The notes beneath the pieces are model-generated. The model had not been told where the DNA came from and did not search any database. It worked only from the letters and a program-made list of their open reading frames with translations. DNA of 64,000 bases, from contig NC_008699.1 of the NCBI RefSeq assembly GCF_000015265.1, positions 1,054,001 to 1,118,000 of the forward strand, written 5' to 3'. The stretch's first letter is position 1. Each line of letters starts with the position of its first letter. This document shows positions 7,913 through 16,610 of this stretch, one piece after another. Made by a program: the position numbers and the translations under genes. Source of the stretch: Nocardioides sp. JS614. GTDB lineage: Bacteria > Actinomycetota > Actinomycetes > Propionibacteriales > Nocardioidaceae.

Positions 7913-9018
7913 ATGGCGGACCTGTTCTGGCCCGGCGACGAGCGCGCCGGCCACCACTTCTCCTCGGCGTCGTTCCTCTGGGCGATGGTCTCGATCGAGG
8001 GCGAGTGGCTGGGCCGGGACCTCGACGTCCCCGACGACCTCGCGGGCCTGACGCACGACGCCGAGGCCGGGGGCAACCCGGTCATCCCGCTCGTGCGGAT
8101 GCTCCGCGACCAGCTCGACGAGGACGCCGAGCGGCTGCACCGGGGGTTCACCAGCCAGGACGTGGTCGACTTGGCGCTGATGCGGATGGCGGAAGCCGCC
8201 GTCTCCGACCTGCGGCTGGACCTCGAGGGCGTCGTCGAGGATCTCGTCCGCCTGGCCGAGGAGCACCGCGACACCCCCATGGTGGCGCGCACCCTGACCC
8301 AGCACGCCGTGCCGCCCACGTTCGGGTTCCGGGTGGCCACCTGGTTGACCGCCGTCCTCGATGCGTACGACGACCTGGCCCGGCTGGGCTTCCCGCGCCA
8401 GCTCGGGGCGCGGCGGGCACCCGCGCGGCGCTGGTCGAGCTCGGCATCGACCCGCCCGAGGACGACCCGCCGTGGCACACCACCCGGGCGCCGATCACCC
8501 GCGTCGGTGACGCGCTGGCCGGGTGCACGGACGCGTGCGCCCGCGTCGCGAACGACGTGCTGACCATGTCGCGCCCCGAGATCGGCGAGCTCTCCGAGGG
8601 CAGCGGCGGTGGGTCCTCGACGATGCCGAACAAGGCCGACCCGGTGCTGTCCGTGCTGGTCCGGCGGGCCGCGCTGACCACCCCCCAGCTCGCCACCACG
8701 CTGCACCTGGCCGCGGCCCAGCAGGTCGACGACGGCGCCGACGGCGGCTGGCACGCGGAGTGGGCGACGCTGCGCGACCTGGCCCGCCGTACCCTCGTCG
8801 CGGTCTCCCAGACCGCCGACCTGATGGCCGGCCTGCAGGTCCACCCCGACCGGATGGCGGCCACGCTGGCGGCGGCCGGCGACGCGGTGCTCGCCGAGCA
8901 GCGCAACATGGCGGAGGTCGCCGGACGCCCACCCGCCCCGTCGTACCTCGGCGACGCGGACCGCCAGGTCGACCGCGCCGTCGCGCGTGGCCGCAAGCTC
9001 CTCGAAAGGGACCGATGA
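7913..9018 (+). pseudogene. pcaB: pcaB: 3-carboxy-cis,cis-muconate cycloisomerase, frameshifted
   Basis: The start ATG follows the pcaG remnant. The first frame runs through MADLFWPGDERAGHHFSS and FTSQDVVDLALM to ARLGFPRQLG near 8403. Homology then continues in another frame (GAAGTRAALVELG) to the end at 9018. One extra G in the GGGG run at about 8404-8407 would restore a single reading frame. The fumarase/aspartase-family signature GSSTMPNKADP lies in the second part. The restored protein (about 368 residues) is short for PcaB, with a compact region before AEAGGNPVIPLV. It could be a real mutation or an assembly error at the homopolymer. Confidence 0.85.
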
Positions 9019-10223
9019 ACCCCACCGTCACCGCGGTCCGGATGACCCTGACCCAGCACCGTTCGGACCTGCCGCTGCTCGTGCTCGGCCCGTCGCTCGG
9101 CACCACGGCCACCACGCTGTGGAGCGCCTGTGCGGGCCACCTCGCCGACGCCTTCGACATCCTCGCCTGGGACCTGCCGGGCCACGGCCACAACCGGGCC
9201 GCCGCAGAGGCGTTCACGATGGCCGGGCTCGCCGCAGGCGTGCTGCACGTCGTCGACGAGGTGCTCGCCGAGCGAGGCGAGCCGGGCGGTTCGTTCCACT
9301 ACGCCGGCGACTCGGTCGGCGGCGCCGTCGGGCTGCAGCTGCTCCTCGACGCCCCGGAGCGGGTCACCGCGGCGGTGCTGCTGTGCACCGGCCCGCAGAT
9401 CGGCACCGCCGAGTCGTGGACCGAGCGGATCGAGAAGGTGCGGTCCTCGGGCACCTCGAGCCTGGTGTCGGCCTCCGCCGAGCGCTGGTTCGCGCCGGGG
9501 TTCCTCGAGCGCGACCCCGAGTGCGGGTCGGCGCTGCTGCACGCACTCCAGGACGCCGACGACAAGGGCTACGCCCAGGTGTGCGGTGCGCTGGCCGACT
9601 TCGACGTGCGCGACCGGCTCGGCGAGATCGCGGCTCCGGTGCTCGCCGTGGCGGGTGCGGACGACGTCGTCTGCCCGCCGGAGCTGCTCCAGTCGGTCGC
9701 CGAGGGGGTGCAGCGCGGCCGGGCGGTCACGCTGGGAGGGGTCGCCCATCTCGCGCCGGCCGAGGCGCCCGACGAGGTGGCCCGGCTGCTGCGCCGGCAC
9801 CTGCTCGGCGAGCAGCCCGTCGACGCCCGGCCGGTGCCGAGCGACGAGCGGTACGCCGCCGGGCTCGCCGTACGCCGCGAGGTGCTCGGCGACGAGCACG
9901 TCGACCGGGCCACCGCGGCCGTCACCGACCTGACCGGGGACTTCCAGGAGCTGATCACCCGCTACGCCTGGGGCGAGATCTGGACCCGGCCCGGCCTGGA
10001 CCGGCGCAGCCGCTCGATGATCACCCTCACCGCGCTGGTAGCCCGCGGCCACCACGAGGAGCTCGCGCTGCACCTGCGCGCCGCCCTGCGCAACGGCCTC
10101 AGTGTCGCCGAGATCAAGGAGGTCCTGCTCCAGACCGCGGTCTACTGCGGCGTCCCCGACGCCAACACCGCCTTCCGGATCGCCCAGGAGGTGCTGGGGG
10201 AGGACGGCGCCGGCTCGCTGTAA
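9015..10223 (+). CDS. pcaL: PcaL: fused 3-oxoadipate enol-lactonase / carboxymuconolactone decarboxylase
   Basis: This 402-residue fusion has an N-terminal alpha/beta hydrolase (PcaD type, about 1-260) and a C-terminal carboxymuconolactone decarboxylase (PcaC type, about 280-395). The lactonase nucleophile is in YAGDSVGGA and the catalytic histidine in GVAHLAPAEAP. The decarboxylase carries GEIWTRPGLDRRSRSMITL and HLRAALRNGLS, including its conserved HL and R residues. It converts 4-carboxymuconolactone to 3-oxoadipate in two steps. The ATG overlaps the pcaB stop, so translation is probably coupled. Fused PcaL is typical of actinobacteria. This gene looks intact. Confidence 0.93.
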   Translation: MNPTVTAVRMTLTQHRSDLPLLVLGPSLGTTATTLWSACAGHLADAFDILAWDLPGHGHNRAAAEAFTMAGLAAGVLHVVDEVLAERGEPGGSFHYAGDSVGGAVGLQLLLDAPERVTAAVLLCTGPQIGTAESWTERIEKVRSSGTSSLVSASAERWFAPGFLERDPECGSALLHALQDADDKGYAQVCGALADFDVRDRLGEIAAPVLAVAGADDVVCPPELLQSVAEGVQRGRAVTLGGVAHLAPAEAPDEVARLLRRHLLGEQPVDARPVPSDERYAAGLAVRREVLGDEHVDRATAAVTDLTGDFQELITRYAWGEIWTRPGLDRRSRSMITLTALVARGHHEELALHLRAALRNGLSVAEIKEVLLQTAVYCGVPDANTAFRIAQEVLGEDGAGSL

Positions 10224-10285
10224 CGCCCGGTTACCCTGCCCACCGGCCCAGCTGCAGCACGGTGGGAGGAAGGGGTAACAGGGCG

Positions 10286-11203
10286 TTACAGGTGGACACG
10301 CGCCCCCTGCTGAGCGGCCCCGGTGACGATCCGCTCGATGATCACGGCGACGTTGCGCACGGCCGGGGAGGACTCGTCCCGCCGCCCGGCCAGCGCCAGG
10401 TCGATCGTGGGCGGGTCGGTGAGCCCGACGTACGACACCCCCTCGAGGCCGAGGCTGCGCACCGGCTCAGGGACCAGCGCGACGCCGAGGCCGGCCGCGA
10501 CGAAGACCACCATCGTGGCGGTCTCGGCCACCTCCAGGAGCGAGGTGGGCACGAACCCGGCGTCGGCGCAGGCCTGGAGCACCCGCTCGTGGATGGACGA
10601 CCGGTGCGCCGACGGGTGCACGACGAACGACTCGCCGGCCAGCTCGGCCAGGTCGATGCGGCGCTGTCCGGCGAGCGGGTGGCCGGTCGGTACGACGGCC
10701 ACCAGCGGCTCGGCCCGCAGCGTGCGGACCACCAGCCCGTCGCCGCCGAGCGGATCGGGCCGCAGCAGGGCCAGGTCGAAGGTGTGGTCGGCGAGCCCGG
10801 CCAGCAGCCGGGGGCTGAGCGACTCGCCGCGCAGCTGCAGGTCGACGTCGGGGAGCGCGCGGTGCACCTCGTGGGCGACCCGGGGGAGCACGTCGTACGT
10901 CGCGGTGCCGACGAACCCGACCGAGACCCGCCCGGCCCGGCCCGAGGCGAGCAGCGCGAGGTCCTCGCGGGCCCGGTCGACTCCGGCCAGGATCCCGCGG
11001 GCATGCTCGGCGAACCGGCGGCCGGCCTCGGTGAGCTCGACGCGCCGCGTGGTGCGGCGGAACAGCTCGACGCCGAGCTCGCGCTCGAGCTGCTTGACCT
11101 GCTGGGAGAGCGCCGGCTGGGCGACGTGCACCCGCGCGGCCGCCCGGCCGAAGTGTCGCTCCTCGGCCAGCGCGAGGGCGTAGCGCACGTGCCGCAGCTC
11201 CAT
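10286..11203 (-). CDS. LysR-family regulator of the pca genes
   Basis: The 305-residue protein has the LysR N-terminal winged HTH (HFGRAAARVHVAQPALSQQV, then LERELGVELFRR). It is followed by the periplasmic-binding-like effector domain. It diverges from pcaF across 84 bases that contain a CCAAT-N4-ATTGG inverted repeat, a plausible binding site. It sits inside the beta-ketoadipate cluster and so probably responds to a pathway intermediate (inference from context; PcaQ- and CatR-type regulators act this way). The ATG at 11203 is preferred; a GTG six bases earlier is possible. Confidence 0.87.
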   Translation of the reverse strand: MELRHVRYALALAEERHFGRAAARVHVAQPALSQQVKQLERELGVELFRRTTRRVELTEAGRRFAEHARGILAGVDRAREDLALLASGRAGRVSVGFVGTATYDVLPRVAHEVHRALPDVDLQLRGESLSPRLLAGLADHTFDLALLRPDPLGGDGLVVRTLRAEPLVAVVPTGHPLAGQRRIDLAELAGESFVVHPSAHRSSIHERVLQACADAGFVPTSLLEVAETATMVVFVAAGLGVALVPEPVRSLGLEGVSYVGLTDPPTIDLALAGRRDESSPAVRNVAVIIERIVTGAAQQGARVHL

Positions 11204-11240
11204 GGCCACAATCCTATCGGCCGTAGCGATGAATCGAGCA

Positions 11241-11254
11241 CCAATGAGTATTGG
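11241..11254. promoter_or_regulatory. LysR-type inverted repeat in the divergent promoter
   Basis: CCAAT-GAGT-ATTGG is a perfect 5-bp inverted repeat midway between the LysR gene and pcaF. It fits the T-N11-A layout of LysR sites and lies 34 bases before the pcaF start. Confidence 0.5.
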
Positions 11255-11287
11255 ACCCGATAGATCACCCGGTCTAGCGTCGGGAGC

Positions 11288-12502
11288 ATGAGCACGCCTG
11301 CGTTCGTGTACGCCGCCGTCCGCACCCCGTTCGGCCGGCTCGGCGGGGCCCTGGCCGGGGTCCGCCCCGACGACCTCGCGGCGACCGCGGTGACCGGGGC
11401 GCTGGCGCAGGCGCCCGACCTCGACCCGGCCGCGATCGCCGACGTGGTGTGGGGGTGCGCCAACCAGGCGGGCGAGGACAACCGCAACGTCGGCCGGATG
11501 GCGGTGCTGCTCGCCGGCCTGCCCGTCTCGGTGCCGGCCGTCACCCTCAACCGGCTGTGCGGGTCGTCGCTGGACGCCGCGATCGCCGGATCACGGTCCA
11601 TCGAGTCCGGGGACGCCGAGGTCGTCCTGACCGGCGGCGTCGAGTCGATGAGCCGGGCGCCGTGGGTGCTGCCCAAGCCGGAGCGTGCCTACCCCGCGGG
11701 CAACGTCACCGCCGTCTCCACCACGCTGGGCTGGCGTCTGGTCAACGAGCGGATGCCCGCGGAGTGGACGGTCTCGCTGGGCGAGGCGAACGAGCTGCTG
11801 GCCGAGAGGTTCGAGGTCTCCCGGGAGCGTCAGGACGAGTTCGCCGCCCGGTCGCACCGGCTGGCCGACGCCGCCTGGACGTCCGGCTTCTACGACGACC
11901 TCGTGGTGCCGGTCGAGGGCGTCGACCTCGACCGGGACGAGGGCATCCGTCCCGGATCGAGCGCCGAGCGGCTCGCCGGACTCAGGCCGGTGTTCCGCCC
12001 AGAGGGCACCATCACTGCCGGCAACGCCTCGCCGCTCAACGACGGGGCCTCCGCCGTGCTGCTCGGCTCCGAGGCGGCCGCCGCCACCATCGGACGCGAC
12101 CCGGTCGCGCGGATCGCCGGGCGCGGCGCGAGCGCGGTGGAGCCGCAGTGGTTCGGCTACGCGCCCGTCGAGGCCGCCGACCGGGCGCTCGCGCGAGCCG
12201 GCATCGGCTGGGCCGACGTGCGCGCGGTCGAGCTCAACGAGGCGTTCGCCGTACAGTCCGTGGCCTGTGTGGATGCCTGGGCGGAGCAGGGCCTCGATCC
12301 AGAGGTCGTCAACGCCAAGGGCGGCGCGATCGCCATCGGCCACCCGCTCGGCGCCTCCGGCGGCCGCGTCCTCGGCACCCTCGCCGCCCGGCTGCGCGAG
12401 TCCGGCGAGCGCTGGGGCGTGGCCGCGATCTGCATCGGGGTCGGCCAGGCCCTGGCCGTCGTCCTGGAGAACGTGTCCACGCAGACCGGGGCGCGGGCGT
12501 GA
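11288..12502 (+). CDS. pcaF: beta-ketoadipyl-CoA thiolase
   Basis: A 404-residue thiolase with the acyl-accepting cysteine in NRLCGSSLDA. It also has NEAFAVQSVAC, the GGAIAIGHPLGASGGR histidine motif and the C-terminal CIGVGQALAV cysteine. It cleaves 3-oxoadipyl-CoA with CoA into succinyl-CoA and acetyl-CoA, the last step of the pathway. Context (pcaIJ overlapping directly downstream) makes PcaF more likely than a generic acetyl-CoA acetyltransferase. The start has a GGGAG ribosome site. It is the first gene of pcaFIJ, driven from the LysR-divergent promoter. Confidence 0.92.
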   Translation: MSTPAFVYAAVRTPFGRLGGALAGVRPDDLAATAVTGALAQAPDLDPAAIADVVWGCANQAGEDNRNVGRMAVLLAGLPVSVPAVTLNRLCGSSLDAAIAGSRSIESGDAEVVLTGGVESMSRAPWVLPKPERAYPAGNVTAVSTTLGWRLVNERMPAEWTVSLGEANELLAERFEVSRERQDEFAARSHRLADAAWTSGFYDDLVVPVEGVDLDRDEGIRPGSSAERLAGLRPVFRPEGTITAGNASPLNDGASAVLLGSEAAAATIGRDPVARIAGRGASAVEPQWFGYAPVEAADRALARAGIGWADVRAVELNEAFAVQSVACVDAWAEQGLDPEVVNAKGGAIAIGHPLGASGGRVLGTLAARLRESGERWGVAAICIGVGQALAVVLENVSTQTGARA

Positions 12503-13158
12503 CCGCCACCATCTGCGCCACGGCCGCGGAGGCGGTGGCCGACATCCGGGACGGCGCCGTCGTCCTCGTCGGCGGCTTCGGCATGGCCGGGATGCCGGTC
12601 GAGCTGGTCGACGCCGTCATCGAGCAGGGCGCCACCGACCTCACCGTGGTCTCGAACAACGCCGGGAACGGCGACACCGGCCTGGCCGCGCTGCTGGCGA
12701 AGGGCCGGGTCCGCAAGGTCGTCTGCTCGTTCCCACGCCAGCACGACTCGTGGGTCTTCGACGAGCTCTACCGCACGGGCCGGATCGAGCTGGAGCTGGT
12801 GCCGCAGGGCAACCTCGCCGAGCGGCTGCGCGCCGCCGGTGCGGGCATCGGCGCGTTCTTCACCCCGACCGGCGCAGGCACCCCGCTGGCCGAGGGCAAG
12901 GAGACCCGCGAGATCGACGGGCGCCTGCACGTGCTGGAGCTCCCGATCCGCGGCGATGTCGCCCTGGTCGCGGCGCACCGGGCCGACCGGATGGGCAACC
13001 TCGTGTACCGCAAGACCGCTCGCAACTTCGGCCCGGTGATGGCGACCGCCGCGAGCAGCACGGTGGTCCAGGTGCGCGAGGTCGTCGAGCCCGGCGCGCT
13101 CGACCCTGAGGCGATCGTCACGCCGAGCATCTACGTCGACAAGGTGGTGGCGGTGTGA
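12499..13158 (+). CDS. pcaI: 3-oxoadipate CoA-transferase, alpha subunit
   Basis: A 219-residue CoA-transferase family I alpha subunit. It shows the glycine-rich CoA-binding segment VLVGGFGMAGMP near residues 20-31 and GAFFTPTGAGTPLAEGKE, typical of SctA/PcaI. Together with PcaJ it moves CoA from succinyl-CoA to 3-oxoadipate. The GTG start overlaps the pcaF stop by 4 bases (GTGA), so translation is coupled. Confidence 0.9.
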   Translation: MTATICATAAEAVADIRDGAVVLVGGFGMAGMPVELVDAVIEQGATDLTVVSNNAGNGDTGLAALLAKGRVRKVVCSFPRQHDSWVFDELYRTGRIELELVPQGNLAERLRAAGAGIGAFFTPTGAGTPLAEGKETREIDGRLHVLELPIRGDVALVAAHRADRMGNLVYRKTARNFGPVMATAASSTVVQVREVVEPGALDPEAIVTPSIYVDKVVAV

Positions 13159-13805
13159 GCGGCGGGCAGGCACTGACCCGGGACGACATGGCGGCGCTGG
13201 TCGCGCGCGACATCCCGCCCGGCTCTTACGTCAATCTCGGCATCGGCCTGCCCACGCTGGTCGCCGACCACCTGGCACCCGATTCGGGCGTGGTCCTCCA
13301 CACGGAGAACGGGATGCTCAACATGGGCCCGGCGGCGACCGGCGACGAGGTCGACCTCGACCTCACCAACGCCGGCAAGGTCCCGGTCACCGAGCTGGCC
13401 GGGGCGTCGTACTTCCACCAGGCCGACTCGTTCGCGATGATGCGCGGCGGGCACCTCGACGTGTGCGTGCTCGGTGCCTTCCAGGTCTCCGCGGCCGGCG
13501 ACCTCGCCAACTGGCACACCGGCGCTCCGGACGCGATCCCTGCGGTCGGTGGCGCGATGGACCTGGCGACCGGCGCCAGGAGCGTGTTCGTGATGATGAC
13601 GCTGTTCGCGAAGGACGGCTCGCCGAAGCTGGTTCCGCAGTGCACCTACCCGCTGACCGGCGTCGGCTGCGTCAACCGGGTCTACACCGACGTCGCCACC
13701 TTCGAGATCACGCCCGACGGCGTCCGGGTGTGCGAGACGTTCGAGACCTCGTACGACGAGCTGGCCGACCGTCTCGACCTGACGCTGCTCCCGCCGCAGG
13801 GCTGA
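13155..13805 (+). CDS. pcaJ: 3-oxoadipate CoA-transferase, beta subunit
   Basis: A 216-residue partner of PcaI. The catalytic glutamate is in VVLHTENGMLNMGP (family motif S/T-E-N-G), and YVNLGIGLPTLVADH is the usual N-terminal motif. The GTG start overlaps the pcaI stop by 4 bases. It is intact. The downstream half of the pathway (lactone to TCA intermediates) therefore looks functional although the ring-opening enzyme is missing here. Confidence 0.9.
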   Translation: MSGGQALTRDDMAALVARDIPPGSYVNLGIGLPTLVADHLAPDSGVVLHTENGMLNMGPAATGDEVDLDLTNAGKVPVTELAGASYFHQADSFAMMRGGHLDVCVLGAFQVSAAGDLANWHTGAPDAIPAVGGAMDLATGARSVFVMMTLFAKDGSPKLVPQCTYPLTGVGCVNRVYTDVATFEITPDGVRVCETFETSYDELADRLDLTLLPPQG

Positions 13806-13854
13806 CGCTGGTACGGCACCCGGCGGGCTGCCGCCCGGGTGCCAGACTGGCCCC

Positions 13855-15027
13855 ATGCCGGCCCACCACCTGCGCCACCTGACGTCCCCGGTCTTCGACG
13901 CCGCCCAGCGGGTCGGCGCCGCCCCGCAGACCCCGCGGCACGTCACGTTGGCCGGCGGCGACCTGCGGCTGGTCGGGTCGGCGCGGGTCTACGTCTGTGG
14001 GATCACGCCGTACGACGTCACCCACCTGGGCCACGCCTCGACGTTCGTGTGGGCGGACCTGCTCGCGTCGGTCCTGGACGGCACCGGGGTGGACGTCAGC
14101 ACCTGTCGCAACGTGACCGACGTCGACGACGTGCTGCTCGAGGCGGCCCGGCTGCGGGGCAGCCACTTCGACGAGCTGGCGGTCACCCAGGAGGCCGACT
14201 TCGACCGGTCGATGCGCGAGCTCCGGGTGGCCACGCCGGCGCACCAGCCGCGCGCCCGGCACTACGTCGACGCGGTCGTCCAGCTGGCGCAGGCACTCCT
14301 CGACGCGGGCGCGGCGTACGAGCGCGACGGGACCGTGTGGTTCCGCGGCCGCGACGTCGTGGCGCGCACGGGCCTGGAGCGCGACCGGGCGCTCGCGCTC
14401 GCCGAGGCGTACGGCGACCAGCCGGGCGAACCGGCCAAGGACGACTCGTTCGACGTGGCCGTGTGGCGGCCCTCCGCGGACCAGCAGCCGGCCTGGGCGA
14501 GCCCGTGGGGCTGGGGCCGGCCGGGCTGGCACGCCGAGTGTGCCGCGATGGCGCTGGCCGTGCACGGCCCCAGCGTCGACGTGCTCGTGGGCGGGGACGA
14601 CCTGGTCTTCCCGCACCACGCCTACCAGGTCGCGATGGCCGAGGCGGTCAGCGGCGTCGCGCCGTTCGCGCGCGCCCAGCTGCACGTGGGCGAGGTCCGC
14701 ATCGGGGGCCAGAAGATGGCGAAGTCCTCGGGCAACCTGGTGCTGGTCGACGACCTCCTCGAGCACCTCCCGCCCGCGGCACTGCGGCTGCACCTGCTGC
14801 ACCGCCGCTACGCCGAGCCCTGGGACTTCGAGGCCGCGCAGCTGGCCGAGGCCGAGCAGCTGCTGGAGTCGCTCTACGCCGCGGCCGGCCGGGCCGGCGC
14901 CGGCGACCCGACCGCGCCCCTCGAGGCGCTGCGCACCGACCTCGACGTCCCCACCGCCGTCGCCACCGCCCTCGACCAGGGCGGGGAGTCCGCGCGCCGC
15001 CTGATCACCCAGCTCCGCCTCGGCTGA
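13855..15027 (+). CDS. mshC: MshC-like cysteine ligase (cysteinyl-tRNA synthetase homologue)
   Basis: The 390-residue protein has the class I synthetase fold of CysS/MshC. The zinc-site cysteine and adenylation entry YVCGITPYD come first, then HLGHAS (HIGH motif), GWHAECAAMA, GGDDLVFPHH and KMAKSSGN (KMSKS motif). It lacks the long anticodon-binding tail of CysS, and VCGITPYD is characteristic of MshC. MshC joins cysteine to glucosaminyl-inositol in mycothiol synthesis. It could also be a CysS-like paralogue. The stop codon is the first three bases of a 22-bp inverted repeat. Confidence 0.75.
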   Translation: MPAHHLRHLTSPVFDAAQRVGAAPQTPRHVTLAGGDLRLVGSARVYVCGITPYDVTHLGHASTFVWADLLASVLDGTGVDVSTCRNVTDVDDVLLEAARLRGSHFDELAVTQEADFDRSMRELRVATPAHQPRARHYVDAVVQLAQALLDAGAAYERDGTVWFRGRDVVARTGLERDRALALAEAYGDQPGEPAKDDSFDVAVWRPSADQQPAWASPWGWGRPGWHAECAAMALAVHGPSVDVLVGGDDLVFPHHAYQVAMAEAVSGVAPFARAQLHVGEVRIGGQKMAKSSGNLVLVDDLLEHLPPAALRLHLLHRRYAEPWDFEAAQLAEAEQLLESLYAAAGRAGAGDPTAPLEALRTDLDVPTAVATALDQGGESARRLITQLRLG

Positions 15028-15096
15028 CGATAGTCCCTGACGTTTGTGTGGTCTGGGAGCGCGCCCACACCGCGCAAACGTCAGGGACTATCGTCA
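15025..15096. terminator. long hairpin after mshC, 22-bp perfect arms
   Basis: Bases 15025-15046 and 15075-15096 are perfect reverse complements. The 28-base loop itself contains TGTGG/CCACA. The left arm starts with the mshC stop codon. No U-tract follows, as is common for actinobacterial terminators. Confidence 0.6.
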
Positions 15097-15205
15097 GCGG
15101 AGGCCAGTGTGGCAACGGCCAGGGAGACCGAGCCGCGGTCGGCACGATTGACCCGGTCGCCGAGCCGCGTCAGGGTGGTCGGACCCCAGCTCTCGGAGGC
15201 TGTCG

Positions 15206-16129
15206 ATGCCGTCATCACCGCCCCTGGTCGCGCTGCGCACCTACGCCGCGATCCGGATCAGCATGGTCACCGTCATCGTCGGCCTCGGCCTCTCGGTCGC
15301 GCTGGAGATCCGGCGGGTCGACGGATGCGTCCAGCGCTCGCTGAGCGCGTACTACTACACGCCCGTGCGCCCGGTCTTCGTCGGCACGCTGATCGCTCTC
15401 GGGGTGGCGATGATCGCGTTGTGGGGGAAGACCCCAGCCGAGGACGCGTTCCTCAACCTCGCCGGGATCCTCGCCGCGGTCGTCGCGTTCGTGCCGACCC
15501 TGGACGCCAACTCCTGCGGGCTCCCGACGGGGATGCGGGCCGCCGCCCTGGCGCCGGGGCCCGGGAAGTCGCTCGACGACGCCCTGATCGACGCGAACGC
15601 CCCCGCCGTGCACAACAACTTCGTCGTCCTGGTCGCCGTCATCGTGATCGCCTTGGCCGGTACGGCGGTCGCCGCGATCGCCCGGGTAGGGCGTGGCGGC
15701 AGTGTCGCCTCGACCCCCCGCCGGCTCGGGTACGCGGTGACCTGGCTAGGCGCCGGGGCGGCGGTCGTGGTCCTCCTGGTCGTCTACCGCGGCGCGGACG
15801 ACAACGACAGCTTCTTCAACCACGGGCTGCACTCCTGGTCGGCGGTCGCCCTGTTCGCCTTCGTGGTGCTCGCCGTCGTCGCGGCGGCCGTGAAGAAGCG
15901 CGCCGAGAGTGGCGCCCCCACCGGGTGCGAGGTCACGTACTGGCTCCTGGCCGTCGCGATGGTCGGATCCGCCCTGGTCATCGGTCTCACCGGCGGCTCC
16001 GCGGACGCCGACGGCTGGTACGGCCGGCACAGCACCTTCTTGGTGGAGGCGGTGCTGATCGTGCTGCTCGCGGGGTTCTGGATCGTGCAGACGATCGACC
16101 GGCGCCACGAGGGCGCGCCGACGTACTGA
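15206..16129 (+). CDS. polytopic membrane protein of unknown function
   Basis: This 307-residue protein has about seven hydrophobic segments (for example VTVIVGLGLSVALEI, LGVAMIALWG, AVIVIALAGTAVAAIA, AAVVVLLVVYRG, AVLIVLLAGFWIV). The layout resembles DUF998-like integral membrane proteins, but I see no catalytic motif. GGAGG 7-11 bases upstream supports the ATG. It stands alone between the MshC-like gene and a small opposite-strand gene. Confidence 0.75.
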   Translation: MPSSPPLVALRTYAAIRISMVTVIVGLGLSVALEIRRVDGCVQRSLSAYYYTPVRPVFVGTLIALGVAMIALWGKTPAEDAFLNLAGILAAVVAFVPTLDANSCGLPTGMRAAALAPGPGKSLDDALIDANAPAVHNNFVVLVAVIVIALAGTAVAAIARVGRGGSVASTPRRLGYAVTWLGAGAAVVVLLVVYRGADDNDSFFNHGLHSWSAVALFAFVVLAVVAAAVKKRAESGAPTGCEVTYWLLAVAMVGSALVIGLTGGSADADGWYGRHSTFLVEAVLIVLLAGFWIVQTIDRRHEGAPTY

Positions 16130-16264
16130 GCCCGCAGGTCACCCGGCCCGGTCCGGCCCCGCCTCCGATTCAGCCGGCTCGGCGGTGGTCGCGTTGCGCG
16201 GCGCGCGCGGATCGGGAGGATGCGTCCGCCGGTCCGCTGCGCGGACCTCGACCCGGACGCTCGC

Positions 16265-16426
16265 TCACGCGCGGGAGTGCGGGCGGAAGTGCGGGCGGAA
16301 GTGCGGGCGGTGGTGGTGGTCGCCCGTGAAGATCAGGCCGGCGGAGGCGAACGTCCCGATCACCAGCACGCTCACGACCGCCGTCGCCGCGCCGATGAAC
16401 CCGAGGATGTAGTTGAGCTCGATCAC
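16265..16426 (-). CDS. small membrane protein with histidine-rich tail
   Basis: A 53-residue protein: one or two hydrophobic helices (residues 5-39, containing ILGFIGAATAVVSVLVIG), then a tail reading GDHHHRPHFRPHFRPHSRA. The tail is encoded by a tandem DNA repeat (units GTGCGGGCGGAA). The GTG start is supported by AAGGAG 7 bases upstream; the longer in-frame ATG starts have none. The histidines could bind zinc, nickel or copper (inference). It diverges from the sensor kinase gene. It is not in a family I recognise. Confidence 0.65.
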   Translation of the reverse strand: MIELNYILGFIGAATAVVSVLVIGTFASAGLIFTGDHHHRPHFRPHFRPHSRA

Positions 16427-16610
16427 GATGGCACTCCTTCTGGCAGACGTTGTTGAAACCATACATCCCGTTTCTAATAGCGGGCCGGGGCGTCCGCGCA
16501 CGGGGCCGCGATCGTCCGGCCCATCGGAAGCCGTACGGGAGGCCGGTCAGGGCCGAGCCGTCCTCCTCAGGTAGGACGCCGCTACCGGGATTGCTGAGTA
16601 CGTTGACCTC

